Origin: VBDM01 sp035702665
GTDB taxonomy: Bacteria; Pseudomonadota; Gammaproteobacteria; Burkholderiales; SG8-39
NCBI GenBank assembly: GCA_035702665.1
Contig: DASSQD010000013.1
Location: forward strand, 1-60,525
Length of the DNA stretch: 60,525 nt
Reading direction: 5' to 3'
In this document: piece after piece, positions 1 through 7,402 of the stretch
Layout: the number at the start of each line of letters is the position of its first letter
Numbering within the stretch: the stretch's first letter is position 1
The notes under the pieces: model-generated
Told to the model about the DNA's origin: nothing
The model's database searches: none
What the model saw: only the letters and a program-made list of their open reading frames with translations
Translations under genes and position numbers: made by a program

Positions 1-255
1 GCTCCTGACCGCACGGTCGGAAGACGCCAGGGCCTGTCCCTGATAGAGCGCCTGCGCGCAGACTTCGCCGCAATGGTTGACCCGCATCAGGGCCGCCGCG
101 TGGCGCCGGGCCGCAGGGTCGAGATTGTCTTCGGCGGCGCCCTCAGCAGGGCTCGCTCGGCGGGCGACCGGGTCGCCAAACAGCACCCGCACTGCACTGT
201 CAAACCCTGCGATGCACCGATCCAGATCGAAACGGCTGCCTGAGGAAGATTCCAT
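1..255 (-). CDS. coq7: Coq7-type demethoxyubiquinone hydroxylase (N-terminal part, cut by window edge)
   Basis: Di-iron monooxygenase of ubiquinone biosynthesis, expected to hydroxylate the demethoxyubiquinol ring at the membrane surface. Only the first 85 codons are inside the window; the frame runs off the left edge with no stop. It starts at ATG 255 (MESSSGSRFDLDRCI) and reaches the family signature MRVNHCGEVCAQALYQGQAL, whose NHxGE element carries one of the iron-binding glutamates. A -10-like TATGAT lies at 285-290 on the minus strand, without a convincing -35. It is downstream of the porin in the same direction but separated by a terminator, so it is probably transcribed independently. 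Family assignment rests on the signature and on the typical betaproteobacterial N-terminus. Confidence 0.88.
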   Translation of the reverse strand, partial: MESSSGSRFDLDRCIAGFDSAVRVLFGDPVARRASPAEGAAEDNLDPAARRHAAALMRVNHCGEVCAQALYQGQALASSDRAVRS

Positions 256-320
256 GGAGGCCGGAAATCGTTGTTCGGATCTGGATCATATCCCAAGGTC
301 CGATTCGGCTTTCTCTCGTC

Positions 321-350
321 AAAAAAAAAGGCGCCCGAAGGCGCCTTTTT
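321..350. terminator. Bidirectional intrinsic terminator after the porin gene
   Basis: A perfect hairpin GGCGCC-CGAA-GGCGCC at 330-345 is flanked by nine A on the left (321-329, a U run for minus-strand RNA) and five T on the right. It sits 19 bases past the porin stop and separates the porin from coq7. Confidence 0.9.
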
Positions 351-369
351 AGACCTTCCTGCTTCTGGA

Positions 370-1740
370 TCAGAACACGTGCTGCACGCCCAGACCGTAC
401 GTGGTCACGTCGACCCCTTGACCCAGAGCGCCGGCCGTTCCTTGGCCGCTGCTGGTCGCCGGACCGGCGATGTAATAGTACGACGAGCCGATGCCTTTGC
501 CACTGTCGAAGCCGTTGTCGATCTTGTTGTAGGCGATGTACAGCTTGGTGCGCTTGGACAGGACGTAGTCGTAGCCGAGCGAGTACTCCTTGGCCGACAC
601 GCCGCAGGCCGCGGCGCCGATCGTCTGGGCTCCGCTCGCGAACGAGCAGGACTTGCCCCCCGAGGAATTCGCATAGCTCGCCCAGATCGCGCCCGGTCCC
701 ACGTTGAACCTGCCGTTGATCACCCAGGCCGGGACGGTCATTCCGCCGTTGTTGGCGCCAGCGGCAACACCGTTGTCTCCGTACTTGATCTGCTCGTAGG
801 CCGCCCCGATTTCGCCGGGTCCGAAGTTGAACTTCGCGCCGAGCTGCACGCCCGTGTCCTTCGGATCGACGGTCTGGCCGGCGGCAGTGCCCGGACGAAG
901 AGCTGTGTGCTGGTCGTATCCCAAGCCGACCGAAAGGGGCCCGCGCACCCAGGTTACGCTCGCCGAATATTCAGCCGGCTTCGGCTGACCGTTGGCGGAC
1001 TCGGCAGCGCTGCTCGCGGGTGCATAGTTTGCCAGGGCGGTCATCAGCTTGACCTGGAAACCGGCCATGATCGGCGTCCAGTACTGGATCGAGTTGTTGA
1101 CCCGCCGCGAAAACGCCGTACCGTTGGACGTCGCTTCGGTGACGCACACCGGTATCGCGGCCAGAGCGCCGCTCGCGTTGCTCACGGTGTTCGTGCAGCC
1201 GACGTTGGCCAGCGCGCCGGTGGAGTCGCCGACGTTCATGAGAACGCCCGCGGCCGAGAAGCCGCCGGAGGTCACGGAGTTCCACACGCCGTCGATTACC
1301 TTGTAGGGCGTGTCCCAGACGCCGGCCAGGACATCGCCGAACCCGCCCGACAAGCCGATGGCGGAGTTGCGCCCGCCCCAGTTGTTGCCGACGGTCGCTC
1401 CCGCTTCCATGCGCGCGTCGGGCCAGACGCCGATTTCGAGCTGGAACCAAGCGGCCATTCCGCCGCCCAGGTCTTCCCGGCCCTTGAAGCCCATCGCGTT
1501 GCCCGCCGAGAACAGGTCGTTCTTGGTCTGGCTGGCCGGCACCCCGGCTGCGCTTGGGCTCGACGCGAACTTGTCAATCATGATCGTTTCATCGAGCCGC
1601 CCGTAGAGCGTTATTCCTTGGCTCGTCGCCAACCCCGGCGATGGAACGATGGCTGTGGGCGTATTCGACGTCTGCGCCACGGCCAGTCCCGGAGCGGTGA
1701 CCGCCGCCGCGACTGCCAGTGCCATTAGCTTCTTATTCAT
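370..1740 (-). CDS. Trimeric outer-membrane porin, Burkholderia/Neisseria type
   Basis: General diffusion porin of the outer membrane. The 456-residue protein begins MNKKLMALAVAAAVTAPGLAVAQ, a classic Sec signal peptide cleaved after AVAQ. It continues with GITLYGRLDETIMIDKF, the first beta strand of Gram-negative porins, and ends in Phe (GVQHVF), the C-terminal signal for the BAM complex. The start at 1740 is chosen over an earlier in-frame codon because GAGGAGA stands just upstream and the signal peptide begins there. The 184 bases between this gene and trpC must hold its promoter; I see only weak candidates, such as TTGCAA and TAAAGC 17 bases apart. Substrate is unknown. The terminator at 321-350 ends the transcript. 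Confidence 0.93.
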   Translation of the reverse strand: MNKKLMALAVAAAVTAPGLAVAQTSNTPTAIVPSPGLATSQGITLYGRLDETIMIDKFASSPSAAGVPASQTKNDLFSAGNAMGFKGREDLGGGMAAWFQLEIGVWPDARMEAGATVGNNWGGRNSAIGLSGGFGDVLAGVWDTPYKVIDGVWNSVTSGGFSAAGVLMNVGDSTGALANVGCTNTVSNASGALAAIPVCVTEATSNGTAFSRRVNNSIQYWTPIMAGFQVKLMTALANYAPASSAAESANGQPKPAEYSASVTWVRGPLSVGLGYDQHTALRPGTAAGQTVDPKDTGVQLGAKFNFGPGEIGAAYEQIKYGDNGVAAGANNGGMTVPAWVINGRFNVGPGAIWASYANSSGGKSCSFASGAQTIGAAACGVSAKEYSLGYDYVLSKRTKLYIAYNKIDNGFDSGKGIGSSYYYIAGPATSSGQGTAGALGQGVDVTTYGLGVQHVF

Positions 1741-1924
1741 CGAGTATGTCTCCTCTTCAATTGACTCGAGAGCGGCCAAGCCGCGCCGCCCGCTTTAACC
1801 CGGACTATGGGTTGTTGCAATTCTGCCAATGCGTACCTTCAAGCTCAACCACAACCGTGATTTTTTGGCGCGAAGTCCGGTATGCGTTGTATTTGCGCAA
1901 CATCGGTCATGTTATTCAGAATAA

Positions 1925-2719
1925 TCAACCCGTTAAGAACAATTCATCCATTTCCGCGCCGGGATCGGATGCGCGCATGAACGCTTCGCCGACCAAAAAA
2001 GCCCGCACTCCCGCCTTTTTGAGCAGCGCGACATGCTCGGGCTTGTGTATTCCGCTCTCGCTTACCGCAATGCGCGGCGCAGGAACAAACGCCGAGAGTT
2101 CCAGAGAGGTTTCGATGCGCGTCTCGAAGGTGCGCAGGTTGCGATTGTTGATCCCGATGAGCGGAGTCGAGAGTTGCAGCGCCAGATCGAGCTCGCTGCG
2201 ATCGTGCACCTCGACCAAGACCGCCATGCCGAGCGAGTCTGCCGCCGCTTCCAGCTCCCGCATGCGCTGCAGATCCAGCGCCGCGACAATGAGAAGAACG
2301 CAGTCGGCGCCCAAGGCGCGCGATTCGAAGACCTGATAGGGATCGACGACGAAATCCTTCCGCAAGACCGGGAGTTCGCAGGCCCCGCGCGCCGAGGCGA
2401 GATCCTCGGCGTGACCCTGGAAGAACTGCTGGTCGGTGAGCACCGAGAGGCAGGCGGCGCCGTGCCCTGCGTACGAGCGCGCGATCGCGGCGGGGTCGAA
2501 CCGCTCCCGCAACAAGCCCCTGCTCGGGCTCGCTTTCTTGATTTCCGCAATGACCGCCGTCACACCGGCCGCCATCTTGCGCTGCAGGGATCCGGCGAAA
2601 TCCCGAGGCTTCCCCGCGGCCTGGGCGCGGCGCTGCATCACGGTGGCGCCGACCTTCGCCTTCGCCCTGGCGATTTCCTCGGCTTTGACAGCCAGTATCT
2701 TCTGCAGGATGTCAGCCAC
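1925..2719 (-). CDS. trpC: Indole-3-glycerol phosphate synthase
   Basis: Converts carboxyphenylaminodeoxyribulose 5-phosphate to indole-3-glycerol phosphate in tryptophan synthesis. The 264-residue TIM barrel shows family landmarks: VIAEIKKASPSRGLL (phosphate loop and catalytic Lys), VLRKDFVVDPYQV, LIGINNRNLRTFE and VSESGI. The start is GTG at 2719, inside the last codons of trpD (8-base overlap), so translation is likely coupled. Monofunctional: no TrpF domain is fused. Last gene of the trpE-G-D-C operon. No clear terminator follows before the porin promoter region. Confidence 0.97.
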   Translation of the reverse strand: MADILQKILAVKAEEIARAKAKVGATVMQRRAQAAGKPRDFAGSLQRKMAAGVTAVIAEIKKASPSRGLLRERFDPAAIARSYAGHGAACLSVLTDQQFFQGHAEDLASARGACELPVLRKDFVVDPYQVFESRALGADCVLLIVAALDLQRMRELEAAADSLGMAVLVEVHDRSELDLALQLSTPLIGINNRNLRTFETRIETSLELSAFVPAPRIAVSESGIHKPEHVALLKKAGVRAFLVGEAFMRASDPGAEMDELFLTG

Positions 2720-3746
2720 GCGCGAGCTGCTGAGTAAACTTGACGAACGCCTCGAGCTTAGCGCGCGCGGCGCCGCTCTTGATCAGCCCGAAGGCCTTTT
2801 CGACGCCGTCCTCGAAGCTGGGCACCTGGCCCGCGACATAGATCGCGGCTCCCGCGTTGAGCGCTACGATATCGCGGGCCGCGCCAGGAGCGTTCTCCAG
2901 CGCCGCCACGACAGCCTTGCGAGATTCCTCCACGCTGGAGGCGCGCAGGGTCTTGGGATCGTGCACCGGCAATCCGAATCGCTCGGGATGAACCAGGTAT
3001 TCGGCGATCTTCCCCTCCCGCAGCTCGCCGATCATGGTTTGGCCGCTCACCGATATCTCGTCGAGGCCTTCCATGCCGTACACCGTCATCGCGCGCCGGG
3101 CGCCGAGCCGCTGCAGCACCCGGACCTGGATACCCACGAGATCCGGGTGAAAAACGCCCATGAGCTGCATCTGCGCCCCCGCCGGATTGGTCAGCGGGCC
3201 GAGGATATTGAAGATCGTTCGCACGCCGAGCTCGCGGCGTACCGGCGCGGCGTGCTTCATTGCGGCGTGATGCGCCGGCGCGAACATGAAGCCGACCCCC
3301 ACTTCGTCCACGCAACGTCCTACCTGCTCCGGCTTGAGATTGATATTGGCGCCCAGCGCTTCCAGCACGTCGGCGCTGCCCGACTGCGAAGAAACCGCCC
3401 GGTTGCCATGCTTCGCGACCCGCACCCCGGCGGCAGCGCAGACGAACACGGACGCCGTGGATATGTTGAAGGTGTTCGCGCCGTCGCCTCCGGTTCCGAC
3501 GATGTCGACGAGCCTGTCGGCATCCTTCACCGTGACCTTGGTGGCAAGCTCGCGCATGACCTGAGCCGCCGCCGTGATCTCGCCGATCGTCTCCTTCTTG
3601 ACCCGAAGACCCACGATGATGGCCGAGATCATCACGGGGGAGACCTGGCCGCTCATGATCTGGCGCATCAGATCGAGCATTTCGTCGTGAAAAATCTCGC
3701 GATGCTCGATCGTTCGCGCAAGCGCTTCCTGAACCGTAATGCTCAT
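2712..3746 (-). CDS. trpD: Anthranilate phosphoribosyltransferase
   Basis: Transfers phosphoribose from PRPP to anthranilate, step 2 of tryptophan synthesis. The 344-residue protein has the expected helical N-terminal half (QEALARTIEHREIFHDEM) and the PRPP loop VDIVGTGGDGANTFNIST. The KHGNRAVSSQSGSADVLEALG motif follows it. Length is normal for the family. ATG 3746 overlaps the trpG stop by four bases (ATGA), indicating coupled translation with trpG. Confidence 0.97.
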   Translation of the reverse strand: MSITVQEALARTIEHREIFHDEMLDLMRQIMSGQVSPVMISAIIVGLRVKKETIGEITAAAQVMRELATKVTVKDADRLVDIVGTGGDGANTFNISTASVFVCAAAGVRVAKHGNRAVSSQSGSADVLEALGANINLKPEQVGRCVDEVGVGFMFAPAHHAAMKHAAPVRRELGVRTIFNILGPLTNPAGAQMQLMGVFHPDLVGIQVRVLQRLGARRAMTVYGMEGLDEISVSGQTMIGELREGKIAEYLVHPERFGLPVHDPKTLRASSVEESRKAVVAALENAPGAARDIVALNAGAAIYVAGQVPSFEDGVEKAFGLIKSGAARAKLEAFVKFTQQLARG

Positions 3747-4315
3747 GTCGCCTCCCGTTGCAGGAAATTCCTCAGTAGTGCGTGTCCGTGTTCGGTCAGG
3801 AAAGATTCGGGATGGAATTGCACGCCTTCCACGGCAAAGTCCCGGTGGCGCACCCCCATGATCTCACCGTCCTCGGATTCGGCGGTCACTTCCAGGCAGG
3901 CCGGAAGGCCGCGACGCAGTATTGCCAGCGAGTGATAGCGGGTCGCAACGAAGGGGCTGGGCAGTCCCCGGAACACCCCGACGCCCGAATGACGGATCGT
4001 GGATGTCTTTCCGTGGATCACCTTCCCGGCGTGACCGATCTCACCGCCGAAAGCCTGACCGATCGCCTGATGCCCCAGGCACACGCCCAGAATTGGTATC
4101 TTGCCGGAAAATTCCCGGATCGCGGCGACCGATACTCCCGCCTCCCCGGGAGTGCAAGGGCCCGGCGAAACAACGATCGCCTCGGGCCGCATCGCCGTGA
4201 TCTCGGAAATTCCGATCTCGTCGTTGCGGAACACTTCGACCTCGGCTCCCAGCTCGCGCAGATACTGCACGAGGTTCCAGGTGAACGAATCGTAGTTGTC
4301 GATCATGAGGATCAC
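3743..4315 (-). CDS. trpG: Anthranilate synthase component II (glutamine amidotransferase)
   Basis: Releases ammonia from glutamine for anthranilate synthase TrpE. A 190-residue class I amidotransferase with the triad visible: Cys79 in GVCLGHQ, His168 and Glu170 in QFHPES. I place the start at GTG 4315, which overlaps the trpE stop (GTGA) and gives the usual N-terminus M-ILMIDNYDSFTWNLVQYL. ATG at 4306 is the alternative, but it has no better ribosome-binding site. A longer frame extending upstream is only read-through into the trpE region. Acts as a heterodimer or heterotetramer with the adjacent TrpE. Confidence 0.96.
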   Translation of the reverse strand: MILMIDNYDSFTWNLVQYLRELGAEVEVFRNDEIGISEITAMRPEAIVVSPGPCTPGEAGVSVAAIREFSGKIPILGVCLGHQAIGQAFGGEIGHAGKVIHGKTSTIRHSGVGVFRGLPSPFVATRYHSLAILRRGLPACLEVTAESEDGEIMGVRHRDFAVEGVQFHPESFLTEHGHALLRNFLQREAT

Positions 4316-5793
4316 GAACCCACCCGCCCGTCCATGCCTCCCATCGCCATCTCCGCTGCGCGAAGCACCGCACTCGCCTTGGCACGCGTTTCCTGCCACT
4401 CGCTCTCCGGCACCGAATCGGCGACGATGCCAGCACCGGCTTGCACGTGCATCTGTCCGGCCTTGACCAGCGCGGTCCTGATGGCAATGGCCAGATCCAT
4501 GTCTCCGTTGAAGCCCAAATATCCCACGGCGCCCGCGTACAGGCCGCGCTTGTCCGGCTCCAGCTCGTCGATGATCTCCATCGCGCGTACCTTGGGCGCA
4601 CCGCTGACCGTACCGGCCGGAAACGCGGCTCGCAGCACATCCAGGCTGTCCAATCCCTCGCGCAGCCTGCCTTCGACGTTCGACACGATGTGCATGACGT
4701 GCGAATACCGCTCCACGGTCATTTTCTCGGTAAGCCGAACCGATCCGGTCGCTGCCACACGGCCCACGTCGTTGCGGCCCAGATCGACGAGCATGACGTG
4801 CTCGGCGCGTTCCTTCGGATCGGACAGCAGCTCACGCTCGAGCTCCAGGTCCCTTTCGTGCGTCGCGCCGCGCGGGCGCGTTCCGGCGATCGGCCGGACC
4901 GTAACCGTGCCGTGCTCGTGCCGCACCAGGATCTCCGGAGATGCACCCACCACCTGAAAATCGCCGAAATCGAGGTAGAACATGTAAGGAGAAGGATTGA
5001 TCGACCGCAGCGCGCGATACAGCGTGAGCGGGCTCCCCGAGTAGGGCCGCGAAAGCCTCTGAGACAGCACCACCTGCATGATGTCTCCGTCGCGCACATA
5101 CCGAATCGCGCGCGCGACCGCCTGACGGAATGCGTCCCCGCCGAAATTCGACCTCACCTCGGCGTCGCCTTCGCGACGGTCCGGCGGGAGCGACAGAGGG
5201 AGCCTCAGGGCGCCGAGCAGCTCGCGCAGACGCGCCTGCGCGTCGTGCCACGCGCGCGGCTTTGCCGGATCGGCGTACACGACGAGGTAGAGCTTCCCCG
5301 AGAGGTTGTCGATGACGGCGAGCTCCTCGGAGACCAGCAGCAGCATGTCGGGGCAACCGATGGAATCGCTCTTGAGCCACCCCCCCGAGAGCCGCGGCTC
5401 CATCCAGCGCACGGCGTCGTAGCCGAAATAGCCGACGAGGCCCCCGCAGAAGCGGGGAAGACCGGGCAATTCCGCGACGCGATACCGCGAGAGGTACTCG
5501 CGCACGAACTCGAGCGGATCGGTCGACTGGGACTTTTCAACGATCGCGTCCCCATGCATCACCGTGACGAGCCTGCCGACCGCGCGCAGGCGAAGCTGTG
5601 CGGCGAGACCGATGAAAGAATAGCGCCCGAAACGCTCGCCTCCTTCGACCGATTCCAGCAGGTACGTGTTCGAGCGATTGGCGAGCTTGAGGTAGAGCGA
5701 AAGCGGCGTATCCAGATCGGCGAAGGTTTCTGCAACCAGGGGAACGCGGTTGAAACCTTGAGCGGCAAGCCGCTGAAACTCTGCTTCAGTCAT
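4312..5793 (-). CDS. trpE: Anthranilate synthase component I
   Basis: Makes anthranilate from chorismate and ammonia, the committed step of tryptophan synthesis. The 493-residue protein carries the feedback-inhibition motif LLESVEGG (LLES at 45-48, Trp site), and the chorismate-binding C-terminal half contains PIAGTRPRG and GAPKVRAMEIIDELE. ATG 5793 is preceded by GGAG eight bases upstream. It is the first structural gene of the trp operon and is preceded by a leader peptide rich in Trp codons (5870-5929). It is therefore probably controlled both by feedback and by translation-dependent attenuation. Confidence 0.97.
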   Translation of the reverse strand: MTEAEFQRLAAQGFNRVPLVAETFADLDTPLSLYLKLANRSNTYLLESVEGGERFGRYSFIGLAAQLRLRAVGRLVTVMHGDAIVEKSQSTDPLEFVREYLSRYRVAELPGLPRFCGGLVGYFGYDAVRWMEPRLSGGWLKSDSIGCPDMLLLVSEELAVIDNLSGKLYLVVYADPAKPRAWHDAQARLRELLGALRLPLSLPPDRREGDAEVRSNFGGDAFRQAVARAIRYVRDGDIMQVVLSQRLSRPYSGSPLTLYRALRSINPSPYMFYLDFGDFQVVGASPEILVRHEHGTVTVRPIAGTRPRGATHERDLELERELLSDPKERAEHVMLVDLGRNDVGRVAATGSVRLTEKMTVERYSHVMHIVSNVEGRLREGLDSLDVLRAAFPAGTVSGAPKVRAMEIIDELEPDKRGLYAGAVGYLGFNGDMDLAIAIRTALVKAGQMHVQAGAGIVADSVPESEWQETRAKASAVLRAAEMAMGGMDGRVGS

Positions 5794-5869
5794 CTGACTG
5801 CTCCATGAAAACGCTTCGACTACTGCGGGTGTGCGCCGTGTTCCTTTGCGGCGCGCGAACGACTGCTGG
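5794..5869 (-). promoter_or_regulatory. trp leader RNA between trpL stop and trpE start (candidate attenuator)
   Basis: 76 bases of untranslated leader. A 6-bp hairpin GCGCCG/CGGCGC pairs 5854-5849 with 5838-5833 around a 10-base loop. Upstream, GCTGG within the Trp-codon stretch can pair with CCAGC at the leader stop. Four U (5811-5808) lie just before the trpE ribosome-binding site, but no strong hairpin directly abuts them. Alternative pairings are possible, so an attenuator is likely but its mechanism is not settled from the sequence. Confidence 0.5.
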
Positions 5870-5929
5870 CTAGCTGCGCCACCAGCGCCAGGGCCATTGC
5901 ACCCGTGTTCCAGCGTCTTCGATGAGCAC
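5870..5929 (-). CDS. trpL: trp operon leader peptide, 19 residues with four Trp
   Basis: A short frame between the trp promoter and trpE: GTG at 5929, TAG at 5872-5870. Translation gives M-L-I-E-D-A-G-T-R-V-Q-W-P-W-R-W-W-R-S, with Trp at positions 12, 14, 16 and 17. Four Trp in six codons is far beyond chance for a rare residue, and the frame ends 76 bases before trpE, the position expected of an attenuation leader. The start codon is GTG with a weak ribosome-binding site (GGAAG 15 bases upstream); an internal GTG at codon 10 is an alternative start. Ribosome stalling at the Trp codons when charged tRNA-Trp is low would alter folding of the following RNA. It resembles the WWW-type leaders known upstream of trpE in other proteobacteria. 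Confidence 0.85.
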   Translation of the reverse strand: MLIEDAGTRVQWPWRWWRS

Positions 5930-5962
5930 GATTGAAGTTTGCGGCTTCCGGAGAGCGGCTAC

Positions 5963-5990
5963 TCTATAACACGCGCGCGCGGCTTGTCCA
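5963..5990 (-). promoter_or_regulatory. Sigma-70-type promoter of the trp operon
   Basis: On the minus strand, TGGACA (5985-5990, 5 of 6 to the -35 consensus) is followed after 16 bases by TATAGA (5963-5968, 4 of 6). Transcription would start near 5956, about 27 bases before the trpL start codon. It lies immediately beyond the stop codon of the FAD-oxidase gene, so trp can be transcribed separately from rpe. Confidence 0.65.
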
Positions 5991-5995
5991 CAGCG

Positions 5996-7402
5996 TCACA
6001 GAACCTTTCCCGGGTTCATGATGCCGTGGGGATCGAGCGCACTCTTGATCCTGCGCATGAGGTCCAACTCGAGGGGAGACTTGTACCTGCGGATCTCCTC
6101 CCGTTTCAATTGTCCCAGACCGTGCTCGGCGCTGATCGAACCCCGGAAACGCCCGACGCTGTCGTGCACGATGCGATTGATCGCCCCGGTCTGCTTCAAG
6201 AAAGCATCCGGCGCGACCCCGTCCGGCCCGGTAACGTTGTAGTGCAGATTGCCGTCGCCGACGTGCCCGAAGGTCACCATGCGGGCCCCGGGATGAGCGC
6301 GCGTCAGCTCGGCGTCGGTCGTCCGGATGAATCCGGGGATCTGGGATATGGGGATCGAGACGTCGTGCTTGATATTCGGGCCTTCGCGTGCCTGCGCCTC
6401 GGAGATGAACTCCCTGAGTCTCCAGAAGGCCCTGGCCTGGGTGTCGCTCTGCGCGACCGCGGCGTCGAGAATGCTCCCTCTCTCGAGGGCCTCGCTCAGG
6501 GTGTCCTCAGCCGTCCTCGCGACCTCATCGCCCGCGCGAGTATCGGAGAGTTCCAGCAGCACGTAGTACGGAAAGCGACGCGAGAACGGGGCGGCGGTGT
6601 CTCTGAAGTGCTTGAGCACGAGCGAAAGGCAGAAGTCGGAGAACAGCTCGAATCCCGTCACGCGTTCGCCGCACGCCTCGAGAGCTCCCCTGAGCAGATC
6701 AAGCGCGTGCTCCGGGTCCTCGACGGCGACGACGGCGGTAGCGCGAGACCTGGGGAGCGGGAAAAGCTTCAGGACCGCTGCGGTGATCACGCCCAGCGTA
6801 CCCTCGGCGCCGACGAAGAGCTGCTTGAGGTCGTAGCCCGTGTTGTCCTTGCGCAGCCCTCGCAGGCCGTCCCAGATCTCGCCCGAGGGCAAGACGACCT
6901 CGAGGCCCAGGACCAGATCGCGGGTGTTGCCGTAGCGCAGCACCGCGGTGCCGCCCGCGTTCGTCGAGAGGTTGCCGCCGATCTCGCAGCTTCCCTCGGA
7001 AGCGAGGCTCAGCGGAAACAGGCGCCCGCTTTCCTCGGCGGTCTTCTGCAGGCTGGCGAGGACGCAACCTGCTTCCACCGTCATGGTGTTGTTGTCCGGA
7101 TCGAGCTCCCGAACGCGGTTCATGCGGGAAAGATTCAGCACGAGCTGCGAGCCGCTCGCGTCCGGCGTCGCCGCGCCGCACAGCCCGGTATTCCCGCCCT
7201 GGGGAACGACCGCCGTGCGCGATTCGGCGCACGCACGGACCACTGCGGCGACCTCGGCGGTCGACGCCGGTTTGACGACCGCCACCGGCCGGCCGCGGTA
7301 GCGTCCGCGCCAATCGCTGGCATACGGCAGGGCTTGTTCCGGCGAATCGATGACACCGGCAGGGCCGACAATCGCGCGAATCCGCTCGATCAACTGGTTC
7401 AT
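5996..7402 (-). CDS. FAD-linked oxidase, D-2-hydroxyglutarate/D-lactate dehydrogenase family
   Basis: 468-residue VAO/GlcD-type flavoprotein expected to oxidise a D-2-hydroxy acid. The FAD-binding half shows VVPQGGNTGLCGA, CEIGGNLSTNAGGT and LRKDNTGYDLKQLFVGAEGTLG. The cap and C-terminal region carry HVGDGNLHYN (a metal/substrate His cluster) and AEHGLGQLKREE. The DNTGYDLKQLF-VGAEGTLG signature is closer to D-2-hydroxyglutarate dehydrogenase than to classic GlcD, but the substrate cannot be read from sequence. Its ATG overlaps the stop of the upstream glycosyltransferase-like gene by four bases, so it belongs to the rpe transcript. It stands where gph is commonly found in this order. Confidence 0.88.
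   Translation of the reverse strand: MNQLIERIRAIVGPAGVIDSPEQALPYASDWRGRYRGRPVAVVKPASTAEVAAVVRACAESRTAVVPQGGNTGLCGAATPDASGSQLVLNLSRMNRVRELDPDNNTMTVEAGCVLASLQKTAEESGRLFPLSLASEGSCEIGGNLSTNAGGTAVLRYGNTRDLVLGLEVVLPSGEIWDGLRGLRKDNTGYDLKQLFVGAEGTLGVITAAVLKLFPLPRSRATAVVAVEDPEHALDLLRGALEACGERVTGFELFSDFCLSLVLKHFRDTAAPFSRRFPYYVLLELSDTRAGDEVARTAEDTLSEALERGSILDAAVAQSDTQARAFWRLREFISEAQAREGPNIKHDVSIPISQIPGFIRTTDAELTRAHPGARMVTFGHVGDGNLHYNVTGPDGVAPDAFLKQTGAINRIVHDSVGRFRGSISAEHGLGQLKREEIRRYKSPLELDLMRRIKSALDPHGIMNPGKVL

Noticed and set aside
330..345. Possible short mobile-element inverted repeat
   Set aside because: The hairpin with flanking A and T tracts is fully explained as an intrinsic terminator.
271..1728. 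A 485-residue plus-strand frame over the porin
   Set aside because: Antisense shadow of the porin; composition is Arg/Ala/Gly-rich without any recognisable motif and it crosses the terminator.
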